NCBI GenBank assembly: GCA_018819175.1
Contig: JAHJQQ010000012.1
Coordinates: 62,001 to 126,000 of the forward strand
DNA: 64,000 nt
Source of the DNA: Gammaproteobacteria bacterium
Lineage (GTDB): Bacteria; Pseudomonadota; Gammaproteobacteria; Thiohalobacterales; Thiohalobacteraceae
Reading direction: 5' to 3'
Under the pieces are notes generated by a model. The model was not told where the DNA came from, searched no databases, and saw only the letters and a list, made by a program, of their open reading frames with translations. The position numbers and the translations under genes were made by a program. Positions 7,447 to 15,798 of the stretch are shown here, in pieces. Numbering within the stretch: position 1 is the first letter of the stretch; each line of letters opens with the position of its first letter.

Positions 7447-9291
7447 TCAGTCATTCACTCCAGCCAGTTCATCGACACCAATCGCTTCGCGTTTGCGTTC
7501 TTCCTGCTGCAGTTTCCATAGCCGACTGTAAATGCCCTCTTGTGTCAGCAATGCCTGATGGGTTCCGCGCTCGGCGATGCGGCCGGCCTCCATCACCAGG
7601 ATAGTATCGGCGTCGATCACGGTCGACAGGCGGTGCGCGATGACCAAAGTCGTGTGATCGGTGGCGACTTTGCGTAACGCATCGAGAATGGTCTGCTCGG
7701 AATGCGAGTCGAGGCTGGAGGTTGCCTCGTCGAAGACCAGGATGCGCGGATTTTTGAGAATGGCGCGAGCGATGGCGACGCGCTGTTTTTCCCCGCCGGA
7801 CAGTTTCAATCCGCGTTCGCCGACCAAACTGTCGTAGCCTTTCGGTAGGCCGGAAATAAAGTCGTGAATATTCGCCAGCTGGGCGGCGCGTTCGACCTCG
7901 GCGCGACTGGCGCCGGGGCGCGCATAGGCGATGTTGTAATACAGCGTGTCGTTGAACAGTACCGTGTCTTGCGGAACGATGCCGATGGCTGCGCGCAGAC
8001 TTTCCTGGCTGACATCGCGCACATCCTGGCCATTGATGAGCACGCGGCCGCCCGTGACATCATAGAATCGGAACAGCAGGCGGGCGAGGGTGGACTTGCC
8101 GGCGCCACTGGGTCCGACCACCGCAACCTTATGACCGGACGGAATGTTGAAGCTGACCTCATGCAGGATCGGACGGTCGGGATCGTAGGCGAAAGAAACC
8201 TTGTCGAAACGCACCTCGCCACCGTTGACGGCGAGGGGTTGGGCCGTGGGGCTGTCGACGATCTCCGGCTGTTTTTCCAGCACATCGAACATCAGTCGCA
8301 TGTCGATAATGGCATGCTTTAGCTGGCTGTAGACCACGCCAAGAAAGTTCAGCGGGATGAACAGTTGCAACAGAAACGCGTTGACCAGCACCAGATCGCC
8401 AATGGACATTTCGCCGGCCACCACGCCCTGCGCAGCGAGGATCATTATCAGCGTGACGCCCACCGCGATGATGGCGGACTGGCCGACATTCAATGCCGAT
8501 AATGACGTCTGACTTTTGACCGCGGCGTCTTCCCAGACACGCAGGGTTTCGTTGTAACGGCGCAGTTCATGATCTTCGTTGCCGAAATATTTCACGGTTT
8601 CGTAGTTGATCAGGCTGTCGACCGCCTGGGTGTTGCCCTGCGAATCCATGGCGTTCATGGTCACGCGATAAGGCATGCGCCAGTTGGTGATGTAGAGCGT
8701 GAAGATAATGTAGGCGACCACCGAACCGAAGGTCACCACGGCGAACCAGGGGTCGTATTTCACCAACAGGATGCCGGCGATCATCAGCACCTCGACCAGC
8801 GTCGGCAGGATGCTGAACACCATGTAATTGAGCAGCGAGCTGACGCTGCGGGTGCCGCGATCGATGTCACGCGAGATACCGCCGGTCTTGCGTTCCAGGT
8901 GATAGCGCAGCGAGAGTTTGTGCAGGTGTTCCAGGACGCGCACCGAGACGCTGCGCATGGCACCGTGGCGCACGCGCGAGAACACCGAATCGCGCAGTTC
9001 GTTGAACAATGAGCTGCCCAGCCGCAGTGCGCCGTAGCCGAGCAGCAGCGCCAGTGGTAACACCAGTTCGGTCTGCGCGCTGATGTTCAAACCGGATCTG
9101 TCCAGCCCATCGACGATCTCTTTGAGCACCAGCGGTATGCCGACATTGGCGCCCTTGGACAAAACCAGGAAGCTCAGCGCCAGGAATACGCGGCCACGGA
9201 AATCCCAGAGAAAGGGCGCCAGCGAGCGCAGGGTGTTCAGATCACTGGAAGAGGGTTTTGGGACTTCCGTGGCGTGGATGTGATTGCGCAT
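7447..9291 (-). CDS. ABC exporter of the Atm1/ABCB7 type (fused permease and ATPase)
   Basis: This 614-residue half-transporter has six membrane helices (about 30-320) followed by a nucleotide-binding domain. Walker A is GPSGAGKST at 393-401, the signature is LSGGEKQRVAIARA and Walker B is ILVFDEATSSLD. The membrane domain shows RDIDRGTRSVSSLLNYMVF near 141-159 and NYETVKYFGNE near 229-239, both typical of Atm1/HMT1 proteins. Characterised members export glutathione-linked compounds, including metal or persulfide conjugates. It probably homodimerises in the inner membrane. It stands alone between repeats, so the context gives no substrate, but export of glutathione persulfide would suit a sulfur oxidiser; that is inference. 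Confidence 0.85.
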   Translation of the reverse strand: MRNHIHATEVPKPSSSDLNTLRSLAPFLWDFRGRVFLALSFLVLSKGANVGIPLVLKEIVDGLDRSGLNISAQTELVLPLALLLGYGALRLGSSLFNELRDSVFSRVRHGAMRSVSVRVLEHLHKLSLRYHLERKTGGISRDIDRGTRSVSSLLNYMVFSILPTLVEVLMIAGILLVKYDPWFAVVTFGSVVAYIIFTLYITNWRMPYRVTMNAMDSQGNTQAVDSLINYETVKYFGNEDHELRRYNETLRVWEDAAVKSQTSLSALNVGQSAIIAVGVTLIMILAAQGVVAGEMSIGDLVLVNAFLLQLFIPLNFLGVVYSQLKHAIIDMRLMFDVLEKQPEIVDSPTAQPLAVNGGEVRFDKVSFAYDPDRPILHEVSFNIPSGHKVAVVGPSGAGKSTLARLLFRFYDVTGGRVLINGQDVRDVSQESLRAAIGIVPQDTVLFNDTLYYNIAYARPGASRAEVERAAQLANIHDFISGLPKGYDSLVGERGLKLSGGEKQRVAIARAILKNPRILVFDEATSSLDSHSEQTILDALRKVATDHTTLVIAHRLSTVIDADTILVMEAGRIAERGTHQALLTQEGIYSRLWKLQQEERKREAIGVDELAGVND

Positions 9292-9626
9292 GATGTGGTC
9301 AGGGCCAAATGAGGCACCATTGTCACAAAATGCCGGCCAATAAGAAAATCACCTGTAACCAACACAGAAAATGCGCGAGGGATACAGCGCAGGGTGCGGT
9401 GAGTTGACGCCGCGAACCGCATGATGCCATGCACCAAACGTAGGTCGGATTCAGGCCGAAGGCCGTGTCCGACAATTCCCTTCGTCGTGGTAAGGTTCGC
9501 GACAAAGCCCGCAGGTAATTTTGGTGGCAAACCACCTTGACAATTCGCCCGCCCGCCCGCATGTTTCGCGGCAACTGCGCGCCCGGCCCCCGGGCGCTGA
9601 ACCATACGATTGTTGAAGGTAATGCC
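9292..9626. other. Intergenic region upstream of the ABC exporter and FmdB gene
   Basis: The two genes diverge from this 335-base gap. It contains a short hairpin repeat at about 9440-9475 (GTAGGTCGGATT...GTGTCCGACA), a common dispersed element. Open frames here have no recognisable product. No convincing promoter pair was identified. Confidence 0.5.
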
Positions 9627-9932
9627 ATGCCGATTTACGAATATCAGTGCTCCATCTGTGGTCACCAATTGGAATCCCTGCAAAAACTGAGCGATGCGCC
9701 GCTGACGGATTGCCCGGAGTGCGGTAAGTCTGCATTGCAGAAGCAGATTTCAGCGGCCGGGTTCCGTTTGTCGGGCGGCGGCTGGTACGAGACCGACTTC
9801 AAATCCGGTGCCAAGCGCAATGTTGCCGAGAAGGACAATAAAGGCGGCTCCAAGGGCGGTTCAGGCTCTGGCGAGTCCGGCTCCGGTGGCGGTCACAGCT
9901 GCGGCAGCGGCGGCTGCGGGTCGTGTTCTTGA
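9627..9932 (+). CDS. FmdB-family zinc-ribbon regulatory protein
   Basis: A 101-residue protein with an N-terminal zinc ribbon, MPIYEYQCSICGHQLE, and two CxxC pairs at Cys8/Cys11 and Cys29/Cys32. After residue 60 the chain turns into a glycine/serine-rich tail ending in a cysteine cluster (HSCGSGGCGSCS). FmdB-type proteins are often called putative regulators, with no defined mechanism for most of them. In many gammaproteobacteria this gene lies directly before aspS, as here. The ATG at 9627 was chosen because the conserved domain starts there; an upstream in-frame ATG at 9537 adds 30 residues unrelated to the family. Confidence 0.88.
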   Translation: MPIYEYQCSICGHQLESLQKLSDAPLTDCPECGKSALQKQISAAGFRLSGGGWYETDFKSGAKRNVAEKDNKGGSKGGSGSGESGSGGGHSCGSGGCGSCS

Positions 9933-10052
9933 TCATCAGGGTATAGGGTCTAGGCACTAGGTTTTAGGAGTTGGCTCTGGGTGAGCGTATTCCCGGCAGG
10001 TTATTACACTGGCGCTTCTGGCCAGGATGTCATATTGCTCTAGACTTTATGT

Positions 10053-10101
10053 TAGTCCCTAGTCCCTAGTCCCTAGTCCCTAGTCCCTAGTCCCTAGTCT
10101 C
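10053..10101. repeat. Heptamer tandem repeat TAGTCCC (6 perfect plus 1 imperfect)
   Basis: Six exact copies of TAGTCCC and one imperfect copy lie in tandem about 95 bases before the aspS start. Related CTAG-rich heptamers occur at 9949-9968, 15766-15779, 56465-56492 (CTAGGTG x3 plus CTAGGGC), 56524-56552, 58645-58697 and 62053-62064. Seven-base tandem arrays like this can vary in length by slippage. Confidence 0.9.
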
Positions 10102-10196
10102 CAGCCGTCCCGGCGTGGTTGCCCGCCCCGGCCTGACCCCGTACCATTCCCCACCTTCTTAATCCCTCGACTCGATGCCCGGAGGCATTTGCGGTT

Positions 10197-11981
10197 ATGA
10201 GCTCCATGCGTACCCACTACTGCGGGCAGCTGAACGCGTCCCATCTCGACCAAGACATCAGCATTTGTGGCTGGGTGCATCGGCGCCGGGACCATGGCGG
10301 GGTGATCTTTATCGACCTGCGCGACCGCGAGGGTTTGGTGCAGGTGGTGTTCGATCCGGACGCGCCGGAATCCTTCCAGGTGGCCGAGCGCGTGCGTAAC
10401 GAATATGTCCTGCAGATCCGCGGCAAGGTGCGCCGCCGTCCGGACGGGACCGAAAACAAGAACATGCCTACTGGCGAGATCGAGATCCTCGGCAAGCAGG
10501 TCGAGATCCTCAACAGCGCCGAGACCCCGCCGTTCCAGATCGACGAGGACGACATCAGCGAAGAGCTGCGTCTGCGCTATCGTTATATCGATCTGCGCCG
10601 GCCGCCGATGCAGCAGCGCATGATGTTGCGTGCGCGCATCGCCCGCCAGCTGCGTCGCTTCCTGGATGACCGCGGTTTCCTGGATATCGAAACCCCGATC
10701 CTGACCAAGACCACGCCGGAAGGCGCGCGCGATTATCTCGTTCCCAGTCGCACCCATCCCGGCGAGTTTTTCGCGCTGCCGCAGTCGCCGCAACTGTTCA
10801 AGCAGCTGCTGATGATGAGCGGTATGGATCGCTACTATCAGATCGTGCGCTGTTTCCGCGACGAAGATCTGCGCGCTGATCGACAGCCGGAATTCACCCA
10901 GCTGGATATCGAAACCTCGTTCCTTAACGAGAACGAAATCATGGCCATCATGGAAGACATGATGTGCGGGCTGTTCAAGGACGTGCTGGATGTGGAGCTG
11001 CCGAATCCGTTCCCGCGCATGACCTATGCCGAGGCCATGCGCCGTTTCGGCGTCGACAAGCCGGACCTGCGGATTCCCTTGGAGCTGGTGGACGTCGCCG
11101 ATCTCATGCAGGAGGTCGAGTTCAAGGTGTTCGCTGCGCCGGCCAAGGATCCCAAGGGCCGCGTCACGGCGTTACGCTTGCCGCAGGGCGGCAGTCTCAG
11201 CCGCAAGGACATCGACGATTACACCCAGTTCGTCTCCAAATACGGCGCCAAGGGCCTGGCCTATATCAAGGTCAATGAAATCGCCAAGGGTCGTGACGGT
11301 CTGCAGTCGCCGATCCTGAAATTCCTGCCGGACGCGACGGTGACGGGCATTCTGGAGCGTACCGGCGCCGCTGACGGCGATCTGATTTTCTTCGGTGCCG
11401 ATTCCGCCAAGGTCGTCAGCGAGGCGCTCGGTGCCCTGCGCATTCGACTCGGTCATGACCGCAATCTGCTGACCGGTCCCTGGGAGCCGCTATGGGTTGT
11501 GGACTTTCCGATGTTTGAGCGTGACGAAGGCGAGAACCGCTGGGTCGCGTTGCATCATCCCTTCACCGCGCCAAACAGTGACGATCCCGCTGCATTGAAT
11601 GCCAACCCGGGTGAAGCACTGTCGCGCGCCTATGACATGGTGCTCAACGGTACCGAACTCGGCGGTGGCTCGGTGCGTATCCATCGCGAGGCGATGCAAG
11701 CGGCCGTGTTCGAGCTGCTCGGCATCAGCCAGGAAGAGGCGCGCGAAAAGTTCGGCTTCCTGCTCGACGCCCTCAAATTCGGTTGTCCGCCGCACGGCGG
11801 TATCGCCTTCGGTCTGGACCGACTGGTGATGCTGATGGTCGGCGCGCAATCCATTCGTGACGTCATGGCCTTCCCCAAGACCCAGAGCGCCGCCTGTCTG
11901 CTGACCAACGCGCCGTCACCGGCCGGTGACAAACAGTTGCGCGAACTGGGTATCCGGCTGCGGGCGAAGGTGACAGAGTGA
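10197..11981 (+). CDS. aspS: Aspartyl-tRNA synthetase
   Basis: AspRS charges tRNA-Asp with aspartate. The 594-residue protein has the bacterial layout: an OB-fold anticodon-binding domain (about 15-110), class II catalytic core, and an inserted GAD domain around 290-420. Motif 2 is seen as YYQIVRCFRDEDLRADRQ and motif 3 as HGGIAFGLDRLVML. The ATG at 10197 lies 11 bases behind a GGAGG site, which favours it over the ATG nine bases later. Some gammaproteobacterial AspRS also charge tRNA-Asn; I cannot tell which type this is from sequence inspection. nudB follows, as in E. coli. Confidence 0.96.
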   Translation: MSSMRTHYCGQLNASHLDQDISICGWVHRRRDHGGVIFIDLRDREGLVQVVFDPDAPESFQVAERVRNEYVLQIRGKVRRRPDGTENKNMPTGEIEILGKQVEILNSAETPPFQIDEDDISEELRLRYRYIDLRRPPMQQRMMLRARIARQLRRFLDDRGFLDIETPILTKTTPEGARDYLVPSRTHPGEFFALPQSPQLFKQLLMMSGMDRYYQIVRCFRDEDLRADRQPEFTQLDIETSFLNENEIMAIMEDMMCGLFKDVLDVELPNPFPRMTYAEAMRRFGVDKPDLRIPLELVDVADLMQEVEFKVFAAPAKDPKGRVTALRLPQGGSLSRKDIDDYTQFVSKYGAKGLAYIKVNEIAKGRDGLQSPILKFLPDATVTGILERTGAADGDLIFFGADSAKVVSEALGALRIRLGHDRNLLTGPWEPLWVVDFPMFERDEGENRWVALHHPFTAPNSDDPAALNANPGEALSRAYDMVLNGTELGGGSVRIHREAMQAAVFELLGISQEEAREKFGFLLDALKFGCPPHGGIAFGLDRLVMLMVGAQSIRDVMAFPKTQSAACLLTNAPSPAGDKQLRELGIRLRAKVTE

Positions 11982-11987
11982 TTGTTT

Positions 11988-12173
11988 GAACCGCCAAGAC
12001 GCCAAGGCCGCCAAGAAAGCTTTTTGAACCGCAAAGGCGCAGAGGCGCAAAGAAAATCTTATAAATGCAAAACAATTAAACCCTGCTTTTGTAAAGTGGG
12101 TTTTAAGATTGATCATGGGTTTTCCTTTGCGCCTCTGCGCCTTTGCGGTTCAATAAAGATGTCTTGGCGGTTC
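11988..12173. repeat. Nested family A palindrome between aspS and nudB
   Basis: The outer arms GAACCGCCAAGAC (11988-12000) and GTCTTGGCGGTTC (12161-12173) enclose inner arms at 12026-12053 and 12125-12151. The inner arms have the same 8-base units as the sucC-sucD copy. The outer and inner pairs are therefore arranged exactly as at 1611-1765, at an unrelated locus. The right outer arm ends eight bases before the nudB start. Confidence 0.9.
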
Positions 12174-12180
12174 ATATTGA

Positions 12181-12609
12181 ATGACGTCGAATAGCTACAA
12201 ACGTCCCGAATCCGTTCTCGTACTGATCTATACCCAGCACGGCGAAGTTCTGATGCTGCGCCGCCGTCAGCCGGAGGATTTCTGGCAATCGGTGACCGGC
12301 AGTCTGGAATGGGACGAGACGCCTGCACAGGCGGCGCGACGTGAGTTGCTGGAAGAGACTGGTTTGAGTGCCGAACCGGTCGATTGTCAGATTACCAATC
12401 GCTTTCCTATTTTGCCCGCCTGGCGCGCGCGCTATGCGCCGGACGTCAGCCACAACGTCGAGCATGTGTTTAAGGTCGGCTTCAGCGAACGGCCGGAAAT
12501 TCGCTTGGATCCGGGTGAACACCTTGAATTCCGGTGGCTGAATTTGCAGGCGGCAGCCGAGCTGGCAACCTCTTATACCAATCGTGCCGCCATTCTCGCC
12601 TTGACTTGA
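12181..12609 (+). CDS. nudB: Dihydroneopterin triphosphate diphosphatase
   Basis: NudB is a Nudix hydrolase that removes pyrophosphate from dihydroneopterin triphosphate in folate synthesis. The 142-residue protein carries a complete Nudix box at residues 40-62 (GSLEWDETPAQAARRELLEE continuing TGL), with the REx2EE metal-binding core. The N-terminus KRPESVLVLIYT and the HNVEHVFKV stretch fit NudB. The order aspS-nudB-yebC-ruvC is the same as in E. coli, which supports the specific assignment over other Nudix families. The ribosome-binding site falls inside the family A repeat arm, so translation may be influenced by that hairpin. Confidence 0.88.
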   Translation: MTSNSYKRPESVLVLIYTQHGEVLMLRRRQPEDFWQSVTGSLEWDETPAQAARRELLEETGLSAEPVDCQITNRFPILPAWRARYAPDVSHNVEHVFKVGFSERPEIRLDPGEHLEFRWLNLQAAAELATSYTNRAAILALT

Positions 12610-12763
12610 GTACCGTCACGACGCGTCAGATTGTTTTCCAAGCGTTTTCACATTCCTCCTCAAGAAACGATTAAATCGGTCGATCATTAGGCGGCCCCTT
12701 TTGTGGGTTGTTGTTTCGCGGGCGTACTCGGCGCCTTCCCGTCGTTAAGTTGGAGATTTCCTG

Positions 12764-14206
12764 ATGAATCGCATTCCCGGACGGCTCACTGCCTTGTGCG
12801 CCGCCATCCTCCCCTTGGTGTCCGTCAATGCCCTGGCTACGAATGGTATGAACATGGAAGGTTACGGTCCGATCGCCGCCGCCATGGGCGGCGCCTCGAT
12901 GGCCTATGACAACGGTTCCGCCGCCATGATGAACAACCCGGCCACCATTGGTCTGATGGATGAGGGTGATCGCCTGGATGCGTTCTTTGGTTTTCTGGGG
13001 CCGGATGTCGAATCCGAAACGATGGGTATGAAGGCCAAGTCGGACGGTAATGCCTATTACATGCCGGCAGTGGGTTTTCTGCGCAAGCGCGAGAATCTTA
13101 CCTATGGCATCGGCATGTACGGTCAGGGTGGCATGGGTACGGAATACGGCAGTTCCAGTTTCATGAGCATGGGCGCCGGTCTGGAGAATCGTACCGAGCT
13201 GAGCGTGGGTCGCGTTATCGCGCCGCTGAGTTTCAACGTCAATGACAAGCTGGTGGTTGGCGGCAGTGTCGATTTCGTCTGGGCGGGTCTGGATCTGCGC
13301 ATGGCGATGTCCGAAGCGCAGTTTGCCGATATGGCGAATCCCATGGCGCAGAACATCGGCACGGCATCCGGTTCGCTGGTGAATGCCTTCGGCGCGCTGT
13401 ATGAGCCGTTCGGCGGCAGCGGTATCAGCCAGCTCAATTATGCCTACTTCGATTTCAGCAACGGCAGTCGTTTCTCCGGCAAGGCGCGCGGCTATGGTGC
13501 CGCCGGTAAGATCGGCGCGGCATACAAGGTCAACAATCAGTTGACGGTGGGCGCCACCTATCATTCCGAGACTCAGCTGGGTGATATGGAAACCGATGAG
13601 GCCGTCGTGCGCATGAATGTGAATGCGAACTTCGGTGGCGGTTATCAGGATTACGATATTCCGGTATCCGGCAAGATCAAGGTGAAGAATTTCCAGTGGC
13701 CGTCCACCTATGGCATTGGTGCCGCGTTCCAGGCGACGGACAAACTGCTGTTGGCCGCCGACATCAAACGCATCAACTGGGCCGACACCATGCAGGATTT
13801 CCGCATGGTGTTTACCGCCGATGCCGTGCAGTCCAATCCGTTGGCAATGGGTTTCGCGGGTCTGAATCTGGATGCCAATCTGTATCAGCGTTGGGATGAC
13901 CAGACCGTGTACCAAATTGGCGGTGCCTATCAGGTCGACAAGCAACTGACCCTGCGCGCCGGTTACAACCGTGCGGACAACCCGGTGCCCAATAGTTATC
14001 TGAATGCCCTGTTCCCGGCAATCGTGGAAGAACACATCACTGCCGGTTTCGGTTACGGCTTCAACGAAAAACAGTCGATCGATTTCTCGCTGCAGCATGC
14101 CTTGCCGGTGTCGAATACCAATCCGGGTAATGGCAGCACCATCCCGGCGGTGACCTCGCGGCATTCGCAGACCAGCTTCCAGTTCATCTACTCGCATCGT
14201 TTCTAA
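12764..14206 (+). CDS. FadL/OmpP1/TodX-family outer membrane transport protein (copy 1)
   Basis: A 480-residue protein with a signal peptide ending ...SVNALA and a mature N-terminus TNGMNMEGYGPIAAAMGGAS, followed by NNPATIGLMD. This is the FadL-type plug start with its NPA motif. The remainder alternates short polar and aromatic strands and ends in ...QFIYSHRF, a beta-barrel with C-terminal Phe. Family members let hydrophobic compounds such as fatty acids or aromatics cross the outer membrane. A GGAG ribosome site precedes the ATG. It interrupts the usual nudB-yebC adjacency and has its own terminator, so it is probably an independent transcription unit inserted into a conserved block. Substrate unknown. 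Confidence 0.85.
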   Translation: MNRIPGRLTALCAAILPLVSVNALATNGMNMEGYGPIAAAMGGASMAYDNGSAAMMNNPATIGLMDEGDRLDAFFGFLGPDVESETMGMKAKSDGNAYYMPAVGFLRKRENLTYGIGMYGQGGMGTEYGSSSFMSMGAGLENRTELSVGRVIAPLSFNVNDKLVVGGSVDFVWAGLDLRMAMSEAQFADMANPMAQNIGTASGSLVNAFGALYEPFGGSGISQLNYAYFDFSNGSRFSGKARGYGAAGKIGAAYKVNNQLTVGATYHSETQLGDMETDEAVVRMNVNANFGGGYQDYDIPVSGKIKVKNFQWPSTYGIGAAFQATDKLLLAADIKRINWADTMQDFRMVFTADAVQSNPLAMGFAGLNLDANLYQRWDDQTVYQIGGAYQVDKQLTLRAGYNRADNPVPNSYLNALFPAIVEEHITAGFGYGFNEKQSIDFSLQHALPVSNTNPGNGSTIPAVTSRHSQTSFQFIYSHRF

Positions 14207-14228
14207 GCGGGAAGTTTGTTGCACTCGA

Positions 14229-14257
14229 CGGGCCGGCATCGCCGGCCCGTTTTTTTT
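14229..14257 (+). terminator. Rho-independent terminator behind FadL copy 1
   Basis: A perfect 9-bp stem CGGGCCGGC/GCCGGCCCG with a 3-base loop is followed by eight T residues, 23 bases behind the stop codon. Confidence 0.9.
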
Positions 14258-14275
14258 GCCTTGAAAGAAATGTTT

Positions 14276-14469
14276 GAACCGCAAAGGCGCAGAGGCGCAA
14301 AGAAAAACCAATTAATAATAAGTTAGCTAGTTATAGCCGTCATTCCGGCGCATGCCGGAATCCATGACGCTCAAGACACTGGATTCCGGCATGCGCCGGA
14401 ATGACGAATAAATGAAGTCCCACTAATTCATTATTCGCTTTTCTTTGCGCCTCTGCGCCTTTGCGGTTC
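14276..14469. repeat. Family A inverted repeat with a family C palindrome inside
   Basis: Family A arms lie at 14276-14303 and 14442-14469. Between them, 14339-14405 is a complete family C palindrome (GTCATTCCGGCGCATGCCGG ... GGAATGAC). Two unrelated repeat families are therefore nested, as at 2680-2905 and 7223-7437. The block sits between the FadL terminator and yebC. Confidence 0.9.
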
Positions 14470-14581
14470 AATAAAGCTTTTTTGCATTCTTGGTAGTTCT
14501 GGCAACTACAACGAACCCGGTTCATAGCCCGTCACTCCGATGTTAAACTTGGCCGTATTCTGAACACGGATCGAGGCAGAT

Positions 14582-15325
14582 ATGGCAGGTCACAGCAAAT
14601 GGGCGAATATCCAGCACCGCAAAAACACTCAGGATGCCAAGCGGGGGAAGATTTTCACCAAACTGATCCGTGAAATCACCGTGGCGGCGCGCAGCGGCGA
14701 TCCCAACCCCGCGGCCAATCCGCGCCTGCGGACGGCGGTCGATAAAGCCCTGGCCGGCAACATGACCCGCGACACCATCGAACGCGCCATCAAGCGCGGT
14801 TCCGGTGCTATTGAAGGCGAGCATTATGATGAGGTGCGCTACGAAGGTTATGGGCCGGGCGGTGTCGCGGTGCTGGTCGATTGCATGACCGATAACCGCA
14901 ACCGCACGGCGGGCGATGTGCGGCATGCGTTTTCCAAATACGGCGGCAATCTCGGCACCGACGGTTCGGTCGCCTACCTGTTCACCAAACTCGGTGTGTT
15001 GAGCTATCCGGCCGGCAGTGACGAAGACGCCATTATGGAAGCCGCCCTTGAGGCCGGGGCGCAGGATATCGTCACGAATGACGATGGTTCGATTGATGTG
15101 CTGACCGATCCGGCCGATTTCGAGACCGTGCGCGATGCACTGGTCGCTGCCGGGCTGCCGCCCGAGAATGCCGAGGTTACACAGCTCGCCAGCACCAATG
15201 CGCCGTTGGATGCCGATGCCGCAGCGTCCATGGTCAAACTGCTGGATGCACTGGAAGATCTGGATGATGTGCAGCAGGTCTATTCCAATGCGGATATTTC
15301 CGAAGAGATCCTCGCGGGATTGTGA
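14582..15325 (+). CDS. yebC: YebC/PmpR-family protein (TACO1 type)
   Basis: The 247-residue protein has the family start MAGHSKWANIQHRKNTQDAK and the RYEGYGPGG motif near 81-89. The family was long annotated as a DNA-binding transcriptional regulator; recent work links YebC proteins to translation through proline-rich stretches on the ribosome, like mitochondrial TACO1. Its position upstream of ruvC is conserved in gammaproteobacteria. Here a 470-base gap filled with family B repeats separates it from ruvC, so it may not be cotranscribed with ruv genes. Confidence 0.95.
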   Translation: MAGHSKWANIQHRKNTQDAKRGKIFTKLIREITVAARSGDPNPAANPRLRTAVDKALAGNMTRDTIERAIKRGSGAIEGEHYDEVRYEGYGPGGVAVLVDCMTDNRNRTAGDVRHAFSKYGGNLGTDGSVAYLFTKLGVLSYPAGSDEDAIMEAALEAGAQDIVTNDDGSIDVLTDPADFETVRDALVAAGLPPENAEVTQLASTNAPLDADAAASMVKLLDALEDLDDVQQVYSNADISEEILAGL

Positions 15326-15351
15326 TACTCCTGCTCGGACAAGGATCTTCG

Positions 15352-15524
15352 CCGGATACCGCCACTGTGGGGACAGATCTTCAGCTCTGTCCCCGTTGTG
15401 GTTCCACTTAGCTGTGGAGCCACCATAACCAACCTTCGTGGTCCACAGCGGTTTCTTTTATCCGCGTGGTCCGCACGGACGGGGACAGAACTAAAGGTCT
15501 GTCCCCACCTCGGCTGTACGTTAC
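15352..15524. repeat. Family B palindromic element, copy 2a
   Basis: Full element in the same core orientation as copy 1: the core starts GTTGTGGTTCCAC and ends GTCCGCACGGAC. Its right end (from 15479) is repeated exactly at the right end of copy 2b. It begins about 27 bases behind the yebC stop. Confidence 0.88.
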
Positions 15525-15720
15525 GAAGATCTGTCCCCGTCCGTGCGGACCACGCGGTCAAACAAAGCCATGGGGTTTGGATGTTTCTCCATACAGCGCG
15601 GTGTGCCGATGGGAGGAAACTTTTTGCTGAGTGGAACCACAACGGGGACAGAACTAAAGGTCTGTCCCCACCTCGGCTGTACGTTACGTAGGTCTGTCCC
15701 CACAGTGGTGGTACGTTACG
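15525..15720. repeat. Family B element, copy 2b, in opposite orientation plus an extra end
   Basis: The core runs in reverse relative to copy 2a (CCGTGCGGACCACGCGG first, GTGGAACCACAACGG last). The 47 bases at 15642-15688 are identical to 15479-15525, giving a direct repeat with period 163. A further terminal fragment (GGTCTGTCCCCACAGTGGTG, then GTACGTTAC) runs to 15720. Confidence 0.88.
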
Positions 15721-15798
15721 GAGCTATACTCCCGCCCGCTAACCCGACATGTTACGCTTTCCCTCGTCCCTAGACCCTAGCAACTCGGCCCTGACTTT

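Larger units (their letters stand above)
15326..15798. other. Repeat-filled gap between yebC and ruvC
   Basis: This gap holds two family B elements, an extra family B end and a CTAG-rich stretch (15766-15779), leaving only about 80 bases of ordinary sequence. No gene is supported; frames crossing it are repeat translations. Confidence 0.7.

Noticed and set aside
1646..14469. Peptides such as NRKGAEAQRK or PCASAPLRF encoded in several intergenic frames
   Set aside because: They are translations of the family A palindrome, identical at unlinked loci and in both strands. They are not genes.
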